Source: Sneathiella sp. (GTDB taxonomy: Bacteria > Pseudomonadota > Alphaproteobacteria > Sneathiellales > Sneathiellaceae). Taken from it: a stretch of 6,108 bases of DNA. Below are positions 1 through 6,108 of the stretch, piece by piece; position 1 is the stretch's first letter; every line of letters begins with the position of its first letter. Made by a program: the position numbers and the translations under genes. The DNA is taken from NCBI GenBank assembly GCA_016765515.1, contig JAESPT010000341.1, forward strand, positions 1-6,108. The letters run 5' to 3'. Under the pieces are notes generated by a model. The model worked only from the letters and a program-made list of their open reading frames with translations. It ran no database searches and was not told the origin of the DNA.

Positions 1-598
1 ATCTACCTTTATGGTGGAAATGGTTGAAACCGCGTCAATCCTGAATCAGGCCGGAGAACGTGCCCTGGTCATCCTGGATGAAATTGGCCGCGGGACAGCA
101 ACATTTGATGGCCTTTCCATTGCCTGGGCAACCGTAGAAAACCTCCACGACATCAACAGGTGCCGAGCCTTGTTTGCGACCCACTATCATGAACTGACGG
201 CACTTTCATCGCGTTTGCCCGCCTTGTCAAATCACAGCATGAAAGTACGTGAATGGAAAGGGGAGGTGATTTTCCTTCACGAGGTTGGCAGCGGTTCGGC
301 CGATCGGTCTTATGGTATTCAGGTTGCCAAACTGGCCGGCCTGCCGAAAGCAGTGATCAAACGGGCGGAAAGCGTTCTCTCTCATCTGGAGGAGAAAGAT
401 CAACATTCCGCTACCACCAGACTTGCCAACGATCTGCCGCTTTTTGCAAGTGTGGTTGCAGAGGTGTCAGCCCCTGCAAACAGCGGAGAACCGTCTGCTG
501 CGGAAGAAAAATTGCGAGAAATCAACGTGGACGACCTGACACCGAGGGAGGCACACTCGCTTTTATATCAGCTCAAAACATTGCTTCCGGCGAACTGA
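1..598 (+). CDS. mutS: DNA mismatch repair protein MutS, C-terminal part (5' truncated)
   Basis: MutS binds mismatched bases as a dimer and uses ATP to recruit MutL in post-replicative repair in the cytoplasm. Only the last ~198 residues are present; the first whole codon is at position 2 and the TGA stop at 596-598. The fragment opens in the ATPase domain with STFMVEM. Next come Walker [11 protein letters not shown] (65-94, catalytic Asp-Glu at 77-82), and the TFDGLS segment. The H-loop FATHYHEL has its His at 182-184. [13 protein letters not shown] then leads to the helical region. The protein ends with [17 protein letters not shown], the usual C-terminal helix involved in MutS self-association. 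The mismatch-binding, connector and lever domains and Walker A lie outside the window. Everything visible is intact, with no frameshift. The LTPREA tail and the [14 protein letters not shown] set indicate MutS1 rather than MutS2. Identification is close to certain. Confidence 0.98.
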   Translation, partial: STFMVEMVETASILNQAGERALVILDEIGRGTATFDGLSIAWATVENLHDINRCRALFATHYHELTALSSRLPALSNHSMKVREWKGEVIFLHEVGSGSADRSYGIQVAKLAGLPKAVIKRAESVLSHLEEKDQHSATTRLANDLPLFASVVAEVSAPANSGEPSAAEEKLREINVDDLTPREAHSLLYQLKTLLPAN

Positions 599-634
599 AT
601 CTTGCGCAGACTTCGATATTTCCCATCGGGCAGG

Positions 635-655
635 TGACAAATTGACAATTTGTCA
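635..655. promoter_or_regulatory. Perfect 21-bp palindrome before the SDR gene, candidate operator
   Basis: Arms TGACAAATTG and CAATTTGTCA flank a single central A, with no mismatch. The site lies 58 bp before the SDR start codon and 36 bp after the mutS stop. It contains TTGACA (642-647), a consensus -35 hexamer, so a dimeric repressor bound here would block RNA polymerase. I see no convincing -10 at 16-18 bp beyond it, so the promoter itself is uncertain. Alternatively the RNA could form a 9-bp AU-rich hairpin with a GAC loop, followed by TTATTGTT, which would be a weak terminator for mutS. The perfect symmetry about one base, centred on the -35, favours an operator. The regulator is not in the window. 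Confidence 0.5.
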
Positions 656-713
656 TTATTGTTCCGTCATCGTCCAATAGGGACCGAATGATAAGAAAAA
701 GGGAAACGTCTAA

Positions 714-1484
714 ATGTTTGATCTTTCGGGTAAAAATGTAGTAATTACCGGATCCAGTAAAGGGATCGGTAAATCCATCGCCCAGCAAATGGCCCTGGCC
801 GGCGCCAAGGTCACAATCTCCAGCCGCAAAGCGGATGTTTGCGAGGAAGTCGCCAAAGAAATCAATGATAGCCTTCCAGCCGGATCCACCGGCGGGGCCG
901 TTGTTATCCCGTGCAACATCAATTCCAAGGACAGCTTGCAAAACCTGGTCAATGAAGCCCACGAAAAAATGGGCCAGATTGATGTTCTGGTGTGTAATGC
1001 AGCGCTTAATCCTTACTTTGGCCCGTCCATGGATTGCCCCGATGATGCTTTTGATAAAATCATGTCCGCTAATATCAAGTCCAACCACTGGCTGTGCAAC
1101 ATGGTGTTGCCGGAAATGAAAACCCGTAAAGACGGGGCGATCATCATTGTCTCTTCCATCGGCGGTTTGCGCGGCACGGCTGTTCTGGGGGCTTACGCCA
1201 TTTCCAAAGCAGCTGACATGCAGTTGGCCCGCAATCTGGCTGTAGAACACGGACCGGATAATATTCGGGTGAACGCCATTGCCCCAGGATTGATCCAGAC
1301 TGATTTTGCCCGGGCATTGTGGGAAAATCCGGAAATCCTGAAACGGGCAACATCCGGCGCGCCCTTGAGACGGATTGGTCAACCGGATGAAATTGCCGGC
1401 GCTGCAGTCTTCCTCGCCTCAAAAGCTGGAAACTTTATGACCGGACAAACTCTGACAATTGACGGCGGTCAAACAATCGCCTGA
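714..1484 (+). CDS. SDR family NADP(H)-dependent oxidoreductase (DHRS4-like)
   Basis: This is a classical short-chain dehydrogenase/reductase of 256 aa, the normal length for soluble cytoplasmic family members, which usually form tetramers. The Rossmann fold opens with TGSSKGIG (residues 12-19). S37-R38 at the end of strand 2 suggests NADP(H) rather than NAD(H). The NNAG position reads C-N-A-A (94-97). The catalytic set is N120, S148, Y161 and K165 (YAISK), and the C-terminus carries TGQTLTIDGG. The stretches NAALNPYFG and APGLIQTDFARALW recall, from memory, animal DHRS4 carbonyl/retinal reductases, so a ketone or aldehyde reductase is a fair guess; the substrate cannot be read from sequence. 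An AAGGGA ribosome site (699-704) lies 9 nt before the ATG. The gene stands alone behind a palindrome, 115 bp after mutS, and converges on the exporter gene. FabG is a less likely alternative because no fatty-acid synthesis genes are adjacent. Confidence 0.93.
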   Translation: MFDLSGKNVVITGSSKGIGKSIAQQMALAGAKVTISSRKADVCEEVAKEINDSLPAGSTGGAVVIPCNINSKDSLQNLVNEAHEKMGQIDVLVCNAALNPYFGPSMDCPDDAFDKIMSANIKSNHWLCNMVLPEMKTRKDGAIIIVSSIGGLRGTAVLGAYAISKAADMQLARNLAVEHGPDNIRVNAIAPGLIQTDFARALWENPEILKRATSGAPLRRIGQPDEIAGAAVFLASKAGNFMTGQTLTIDGGQTIA

Positions 1485-1495
1485 TCCCTGATCTT

Positions 1496-1522
1496 TGAGG
1501 CCCGGCCTTTGTTCGGGCCTCA
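1496..1522. terminator. GC-rich hairpin between convergent genes, probable terminator
   Basis: A 9-bp stem (TGAGGCCCG pairing with CGGGCCTCA) encloses a 9-nt loop. It begins 12 nt after the SDR stop and ends 33 nt past the end of the minus-strand exporter gene. The stem is strong, but neither strand has a good T-run after it (ATTCC on the plus side, AAGATC on the minus side), so termination may be incomplete or need Rho. Its place between two converging genes fits a shared, two-way terminator. Confidence 0.65.
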
Positions 1523-1554
1523 TTCCAGCATTCTAAGAACAAGAGGTCGCGACC

Positions 1555-2181
1555 CTAGACATGTGACAGCTGATCAACGATCAGATTTGCCGCGACAATA
1601 AACATCATGGTTGCCACCAAAAAATCGAGAAGCCGGACCCCTGCGGGCTTTCGCATGAGCGGCGTCAAGGTACGGGCACCATATCCAATGGAAAAGAACC
1701 AGAGAAAAGAAGACAGAACCGCGCCACCGACAAAATACAAGCGGGCAGAAATTTCGTAAGAGGCAGCAATTCCCCCAAGCAAGATAACTGTATCCAGGTA
1801 GACATGCGGATTAAGCAGGCCGAACGCCAGGGTCATCAGAACAGCTTTTCGAAAACTGGACGTTACGTCATTGCCGAGTTCTTCAACAGCAATTTTTGGT
1901 TTTACGGCCCGATATAATGAAAGTCCCCCAAAGACACACAAAAAGGCCGCACCGCCCCAACTTGCCACAGGAACAAGCCAGGGAATTGTGGCAATCAAAC
2001 TGCCAAGCCCGAGGGCCCCGAGAATTATCAGGCCTGCATCAATAAAGGAGCTGAGAAAGACAACCGTAAACACCTGATCCCGCGCCATACCCTGTCTAAG
2101 AACAAACATATTCTGGGCACCGATAGCAAGGATCAGGGCACCACCAAGCAGTGCTCCATTGACGAATGCTGAAATAAACAT
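1555..2181 (-). CDS. LysE/ArgO family amino-acid exporter
   Basis: This predicted inner-membrane protein of 208 aa belongs to the LysE/ArgO branch of the LysE superfamily, which exports basic amino acids such as lysine and arginine to relieve excess. The start MFISAFVNGALLGGALILAIGAQN matches the usual LysE/ArgO beginning, with the GAQN signature at residues 21-24. About six hydrophobic segments follow (roughly 3-27, 37-60, 64-90, 112-138, 146-170 and 180-204). The family hallmark LNPHVYLDT, with N124, P125 and D130, is in the fourth. The frame stays open up to an ATG at 2280, but that would add a 33-residue tail absent from the family and leave only 26 bp before divergent glnD, so 2181 is preferred. 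An AGGA lies 14 nt upstream, a weak ribosome site. No LysR-type regulator (LysG/ArgP), the frequent partner, is adjacent. Basic amino-acid specificity is inferred from the family. Confidence 0.92.
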   Translation of the reverse strand: MFISAFVNGALLGGALILAIGAQNMFVLRQGMARDQVFTVVFLSSFIDAGLIILGALGLGSLIATIPWLVPVASWGGAAFLCVFGGLSLYRAVKPKIAVEELGNDVTSSFRKAVLMTLAFGLLNPHVYLDTVILLGGIAASYEISARLYFVGGAVLSSFLWFFSIGYGARTLTPLMRKPAGVRLLDFLVATMMFIVAANLIVDQLSHV

Positions 2182-2237
2182 TGGTAGATCGAAAATCCTG
2201 AAAAGAAAGATGAAGGTGCTGTAAAAGCAAGTGGCTG

Positions 2238-2246
2238 TGATATAAA
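2238..2246 (+). promoter_or_regulatory. Candidate extended -10 promoter for glnD
   Basis: TGATATAAA is an extended -10 (TGn followed by TATAAA at 2241-2246). It would place the transcription start near 2253, about 54 nt before the glnD ATG. The -35 position (2218-2223, GCTGTA) is poor, which is common for extended -10 promoters. It lies in the 125-bp region between divergent glnD and the exporter gene. I found no clear promoter for the exporter on the other strand and no obvious NtrC or sigma-54 site. Confidence 0.4.
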
Positions 2247-2306
2247 CAGGGAAGGTAAGCGGCTTGCCGTCCAAGAGCAAGAACAGAAAATCAGGTAGAA
2301 GTAATA

Positions 2307-5105
2307 ATGGAAAAAATTCCTAATCAGCGCGACATCATTGATCGTAAAAAAGTAGCGGCTGAAATCGCGCAATTCAGTGAAACATACGCTGTTGATGGGA
2401 TGGATTTTCGAAATGCTGTCTTGAAATATTTAAAAGAAGTGCTTGCAGACGGCCGAGAAGAAATACAGAGACGATTTATGGAAACAAACAAGGGTCGCCC
2501 TTCCATGCATGCGGCGTCCTTCCTGATCGACCAGATTATTCGCACCATATACGACACCGCCGCCACGTATGTATATCCGCTAAGCAATCCGACACCGGAA
2601 GAAAAGCTTTCTCTTATGGCCGTCGGCGGATATGGACGCGGAGAGCTTGCCCCTTATTCCGATGTAGATCTTCTGTTTCTCTTCCCCTACAAACAGACAT
2701 CCTGGTGTGAACAGATCATTGAATTTTGTCTCTATATGTTATGGGATCTGGGCTTGAAAGTCGGCCACGCCACGCGAACGCCAAACGAATGCATTCGCCT
2801 TGCAAAAACGGATATTACCATTCAAACGGCGCTTCTTGAGGGCCGGTATTTGTGGGGCGATCAAGAACTCGCCTCTGAAATGCGGGAAAAATTCCTCAAG
2901 GAAATCGTCTCTGGAAACGGTAAGAAATTTATCGAAGCCAAATTACATGAGAGGGACGAGCGCCATGAACGCTATGGCAATTCCCGCTACGTGGTTGAGC
3001 CGAATATCAAGGAAGGGAAAGGCGGTCTTCGCGATATCCAGACCCTGTTCTGGATTGCCAAATTTCTTTACAGCACGACCAGTATTTCTGAAATGCAGAA
3101 GCTGGGTGTTTTTACGGAAACGGAACGCCGGCGCTTTACCAAAGCCTCCAATTTCCTGAGAACGATCCGCTGTCATCTGCATTATCTGACAAATCGCCCA
3201 GAGGAACGCATTACCTTTGACGTTCAATCCGAACTGGCCATGCGCCTTGGCTATAAGGATCACAGAGGAACCCTCGGTGTAGAGCGATTTATGAAACATT
3301 ATTTTCTGGTAGCCAAAGATGTTGGCGATTTAACGCGGATATTCTGTGCCAGTCTGGAAGCTCAGCAGCAGAAAAAAAGCCGCCTCTCCATCCCTCGCTT
3401 TGGTTTGCTCAAACGCAAAGTTGAGGGTTATCTGGTTGAAGGCGGACGGCTCAACGTCACGGCCGACACTGATTTTGTTGAAGACCCCCTGAAAATCCTC
3501 GGCCTGTTCCATCTTGCGCAGAAAAAGGATTTTGATGTCCACCCCAATGCCCTGCGCCTGATCCGGCAAAATTTGAAGTTGATCAACAGAAAATTGCGGG
3601 TTAATCCTGAAGCCAACCGGCTTTTTCTGGAAATGTTAACCAGTCATAAAGACCCGGAGACAACCCTAAGGCGTCTCAGTGAAGCCGGTGTCTTTGGAAA
3701 ATTTGTCCCCGACTTCGGTCGCGTCGTCGCCCAGATGCAACATGACATGTACCATGTCTACACCGTGGATGAGCATACAATCCGGGCGATCGGTATCCTG
3801 GCACGGATCGAAGCAGGCCTGCTTGCAGATGAACATCCGCTCAGTCACAGGATCATGCCAAAAATAATTTCGCGAAATGTTCTGTATGTGGCCGTTCTGC
3901 TCCATGATATCGCCAAGGGACGGGGCGGCGATCATTCGGTTCTTGGCGCAGAAATCGCTGAAAAACTCTGTCCCAGATTTGGTCTCTCACCCTCGGAAAC
4001 TGAAACTGTCGCTTGGCTGGTTCGATATCATCTGTTGTTCAGCAATGTGTCTTTCAAACGGGACATCAGCGACCCCAAGACTGTCTCCGATTTCGTGCAA
4101 ATCGTCCAGAGCCCTGAGCGATTGAAACTTTTGCTCATCCTGACCGTTGTCGATATCCGGGCCGTTGGTCCCAATGTATGGAACGGGTGGAAAGGCCAAT
4201 TGCTTCGAGAGCTTTATTTCGCAAGTGAACTGGCTTTGACGGGCGGTCATGTCTCGGAAGGCCGGGCAGAACGCGCCGCCCATCAAAAAGAAGCCCTTAA
4301 ACAAGCTCTTCCCGATTGGCCCGCTGATCAGTTGGAACAGCATTTTGACCGTTTTTACGAATCCTATTGGATTGCCAATAGCGTGGACATACAGAAATTC
4401 CACGCAGAACTCATCCATATCGCCAATAAGAATAACGAAAGCCTGACTATTCAGGCAACAAGTGATCCTTTCAGATCCGTCACAGACGTGACTGTTTATA
4501 CCGCCGATCATCCAGGTCTGTTTGCCCGCATTGCTGCGGCCATGTCATTGTCCGGGGCGAATATTGTAGATGCTAAAATTCACACGACGACGGACGGTAT
4601 GGCCCTTGATACATTTGTCATTCAGGATTCTGAAGGCGATGTCTATGATCAGGGCGGGCGCATGTCCAAATTGCGCAGCGCCATTGAAGACACCTTGAAA
4701 GGCGTTCGAAAAGCCCATGTGGAATTGGATAAGCGCCGCAGAACCATGCTGCCTAGCCGAACGCAGGTTTTCAAAGCCGAACCATCGGTCCTGATTAACA
4801 ATGTCGCGTCCAATATTCACACGGTTATCGAGGTTCGCGGACGGGACCGCACCGGCCTTCTTGCCGATTTGACCCGGTCTCTCTTTACCTTGTCCCTGAC
4901 GATTGCGTCGGCTCATATTTCCACATTTGGTGAACGAGTGGTCGATGTTTTTTACGTCAAAGACATGTTTGGCCTTAAAATCACCAATAAAATAAAGATA
5001 AAGAATATTGAGAAAAAATTGCTCGCCGCCCTGACAGGCCCCGAGACAAAACCGAAAAAGAAAAGCAAGCAACCTAAGGAAACAATACGGAGCGTATCAA
5101 AATAG
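2307..5105 (+). CDS. glnD: Bifunctional PII uridylyltransferase / uridylyl-removing enzyme GlnD
   Basis: GlnD is the cytoplasmic nitrogen sensor. At low glutamine it adds UMP from UTP to PII proteins (GlnB/GlnK), and at high glutamine it removes it, thereby steering glutamine synthetase and NtrB/NtrC. All domains are present in its 932 aa (E. coli GlnD has 890). The nucleotidyltransferase carries GGYGRGELAPYSDVDLL (107-122), with catalytic D119 and D121. The conserved stretch VVEPNIKEGKGGLRD (229-243) follows in the helical region. The HD domain, which removes UMP, has H483, H533-D534 and H543 as likely metal ligands (MYHVYTVDEH and LLHDIAKGRGGDH). Two glutamine-sensing ACT domains begin near residues 728 (VTVYTADHPGLF) and 839 (TVIEVRGRDRTGLL). 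The protein ends in a lysine-rich tail. The ATG has only a weak AGG 11 nt upstream. MurJ follows after 71 bp with no terminator. Both active sites look intact, so both activities are expected. Confidence 0.98.
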   Translation: MEKIPNQRDIIDRKKVAAEIAQFSETYAVDGMDFRNAVLKYLKEVLADGREEIQRRFMETNKGRPSMHAASFLIDQIIRTIYDTAATYVYPLSNPTPEEKLSLMAVGGYGRGELAPYSDVDLLFLFPYKQTSWCEQIIEFCLYMLWDLGLKVGHATRTPNECIRLAKTDITIQTALLEGRYLWGDQELASEMREKFLKEIVSGNGKKFIEAKLHERDERHERYGNSRYVVEPNIKEGKGGLRDIQTLFWIAKFLYSTTSISEMQKLGVFTETERRRFTKASNFLRTIRCHLHYLTNRPEERITFDVQSELAMRLGYKDHRGTLGVERFMKHYFLVAKDVGDLTRIFCASLEAQQQKKSRLSIPRFGLLKRKVEGYLVEGGRLNVTADTDFVEDPLKILGLFHLAQKKDFDVHPNALRLIRQNLKLINRKLRVNPEANRLFLEMLTSHKDPETTLRRLSEAGVFGKFVPDFGRVVAQMQHDMYHVYTVDEHTIRAIGILARIEAGLLADEHPLSHRIMPKIISRNVLYVAVLLHDIAKGRGGDHSVLGAEIAEKLCPRFGLSPSETETVAWLVRYHLLFSNVSFKRDISDPKTVSDFVQIVQSPERLKLLLILTVVDIRAVGPNVWNGWKGQLLRELYFASELALTGGHVSEGRAERAAHQKEALKQALPDWPADQLEQHFDRFYESYWIANSVDIQKFHAELIHIANKNNESLTIQATSDPFRSVTDVTVYTADHPGLFARIAAAMSLSGANIVDAKIHTTTDGMALDTFVIQDSEGDVYDQGGRMSKLRSAIEDTLKGVRKAHVELDKRRRTMLPSRTQVFKAEPSVLINNVASNIHTVIEVRGRDRTGLLADLTRSLFTLSLTIASAHISTFGERVVDVFYVKDMFGLKITNKIKIKNIEKKLLAALTGPETKPKKKSKQPKETIRSVSK

Positions 5106-5162
5106 ATGAGATACGCGAGACTAAGGCTGATGACGATTAGGGCAAGGACATTGCCGGGGAAT

Positions 5163-5168
5163 AAGGGA
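5163..5168 (+). promoter_or_regulatory. Ribosome binding site supporting the TTG start of murJ
   Basis: AAGGGA lies 8 nt before TTG at 5177-5179, near-ideal spacing. The first in-frame ATG is at 5219, with no comparable purine-rich site close upstream, and would remove the conserved N-terminal SLLKS stretch. This site therefore decides the start in favour of TTG. Confidence 0.75.
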
Positions 5169-5176
5169 TAACAAGT

Positions 5177-6108
5177 TTGAGTCTACTGAAATCTGTTGCT
5201 ACCGTTGGTGGCTTCACAATGATCAGCCGTATCCTGGGCTTTATTCGTGATATCCTGATTGCCACAGTGCTGGGGGCCGGGCCGATTTCCGATGCCTTCT
5301 TTGTCGCCTTTCGAATTCCCAATATGTTCCGCCGTCTGGTCGCCGAAGGTGCGTTCACCGCCGCCTTTATTCCTCTCTTTTCCCGCCAAATCGAAGAGAA
5401 TGGAAAAGAAGCTGCCCTGCAATTTGCCTCTCATGCTCTTGGGTTTCTCACAGGTTTTCTCTTTGTCTTTTCCCTTCTTTTCATGATTTTCATGCCCGTT
5501 CTCATGCAATTTCTGGCTCCGGGCTTTGATATAGAAGGACAAAGATACGCCTTAGCCGTTGAGTATGCCCGGATTACGTTTCCCTATCTGACGGCAATGG
5601 CCGTGGTTGCCCTTCTGGGCGGTGTTCTAAACGCTTTTTATAAATTCGCCGCCATGTCAGCGGCACCGATTTTACTGAATCTCATCCTGATCAGCAGTCT
5701 TTTATTTCTGTTGTCGCAACCCGGATATGACGCTGGCCTGGTGCTTGCCTGGGGAGTTGCGGCCGCGGGCCTTGCTCAAGCGGTCTATCTTGTTATTGCC
5801 TGCAAACGTGAAAAACTGATGGTGCCGATCCAAAGGCCGCGCGTCACGCCCTTAATAAAACGGCTCTTCAAACTGATGTTGCCGGGACTGATTGGTGCCG
5901 GGGTTCTGCAGATAAATATTCTGGTGGGCACCATCATTGCCTCGTTATTGGCAACAGGGTCAATTTCCTATCTCTACTATGCCGACCGGGTCTACCAATT
6001 GCCTCTTGGGGTGATCGGTATCGCCGTCGGGACAGCCCTTCTTCCCCTGTTATCGCGTCAATTGAGATCAGGAGAGGAACGCTCCGCCAATGAGACCATG
6101 AACCGGGC
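5177..6108 (+). CDS. murJ: Lipid II flippase MurJ (MviN), N-terminal part (3' truncated)
   Basis: MurJ is an inner-membrane flippase of the MOP superfamily that moves lipid II from the cytoplasmic to the periplasmic face for peptidoglycan synthesis. About 310 of the usual ~510-530 residues are present; the frame is open to the right edge. The TTG start gives MSLLKSVATVGGFTMISRILGF, which aligns without gaps to E. coli MurJ as I recall it. The charged residues known to be essential there are kept: R18, R24, D39 and R52, plus R271 in YYADRVYQLPLG, which matches E. coli R270. DAFFVAFRIPNMFRRLVAEGAF (39-60) is a family hallmark. Hydrophobic segments lie near residues 11-33, 88-112, 132-156, 160-182, 186-208, 232-256 and 268-292, about half of the expected 14. 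The gene is probably co-transcribed with glnD, an arrangement common in alphaproteobacteria. The low-efficiency TTG codon may limit its expression. Confidence 0.96.
   Translation, partial: MSLLKSVATVGGFTMISRILGFIRDILIATVLGAGPISDAFFVAFRIPNMFRRLVAEGAFTAAFIPLFSRQIEENGKEAALQFASHALGFLTGFLFVFSLLFMIFMPVLMQFLAPGFDIEGQRYALAVEYARITFPYLTAMAVVALLGGVLNAFYKFAAMSAAPILLNLILISSLLFLLSQPGYDAGLVLAWGVAAAGLAQAVYLVIACKREKLMVPIQRPRVTPLIKRLFKLMLPGLIGAGVLQINILVGTIIASLLATGSISYLYYADRVYQLPLGVIGIAVGTALLPLLSRQLRSGEERSANETMNR

Noticed and set aside
253..645. Overlapping plus-strand frame of 130 codons inside the mutS end
   Set aside because: It is out of frame with the intact MutS ATPase C-terminus, and its arginine/serine/cysteine-rich translation has no domain. 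It is a shadow frame.
573..1382. Long open frame of 269 codons on the minus strand opposite the SDR gene
   Set aside because: It lies wholly antisense to a complete SDR with all catalytic motifs. Its translation has no recognisable domain and it also runs across the mutS end. It is a shadow frame.
2182..2280. N-terminal extension of the exporter to an ATG at 2280
   Set aside because: The extra 33 residues precede the exact family start and would use up almost all of the space to divergent glnD. It is more likely 5' untranslated sequence.
3987..4511. Minus-strand open frame of 174 codons inside glnD (with a similar one at 4545-5072)
   Set aside because: Both are antisense to the conserved HD and ACT regions of glnD and have no recognisable motifs.
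5035..5105. Lysine-rich GlnD tail as a possible special nucleic-acid-binding element
   Set aside because: It is short, low in complexity and at the extreme C-terminus after ACT2. Such tails vary freely, so no function can be supported.
5219..5221. ATG as the murJ start
   Set aside because: It would delete 14 conserved residues (SLLKS stretch) and lacks a well-placed ribosome site, whereas TTG at 5177 has AAGGGA 8 nt upstream.

Overview
The window looks like an ordinary chromosomal housekeeping segment of an alphaproteobacterium. The evidence is the glnD-murJ pair just downstream of a mutS end, an alphaproteobacterial-length GlnD (932 aa), and moderate GC with mixed codon use. This would suit a moderate-GC marine or soil lineage, but I cannot name the genus. 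There are no mobile elements, tRNAs, rRNAs, CRISPR arrays or phage genes.

Layout, left to right. (1) The C-terminal ~198 residues of MutS, the mismatch-repair ATPase, run off the left edge. (2) A 115-bp gap holds a perfect 21-bp palindrome that contains a TTGACA hexamer. (3) A complete classical short-chain dehydrogenase/reductase follows, resembling the DHRS4-type NADP(H)-dependent carbonyl reductases. (4) A GC-rich hairpin lies between convergent genes. (5) On the minus strand is a LysE/ArgO-type amino-acid exporter, for which I prefer a start at 2181. (6) A 125-bp divergent intergenic region leads to (7) the full glnD gene, encoding the PII uridylyltransferase/uridylyl-removing nitrogen sensor. 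(8) After 71 bp comes murJ (mviN), the lipid II flippase, starting at a TTG codon and running off the right edge.

Functionally, glnD and murJ are probably co-transcribed (same strand, short gap, no terminator), although nitrogen sensing and peptidoglycan export are not linked biochemically. The SDR and the exporter sit as a convergent pair between mutS and glnD, which are often close neighbours in this class, so they look like an insertion into a conserved block. I see no sign of a novel multi-gene system. The items most worth a second look are the palindrome before the SDR, the two-gene insertion between mutS and glnD, and the glnD-murJ junction with its TTG start and abutting 21-codon ORF.
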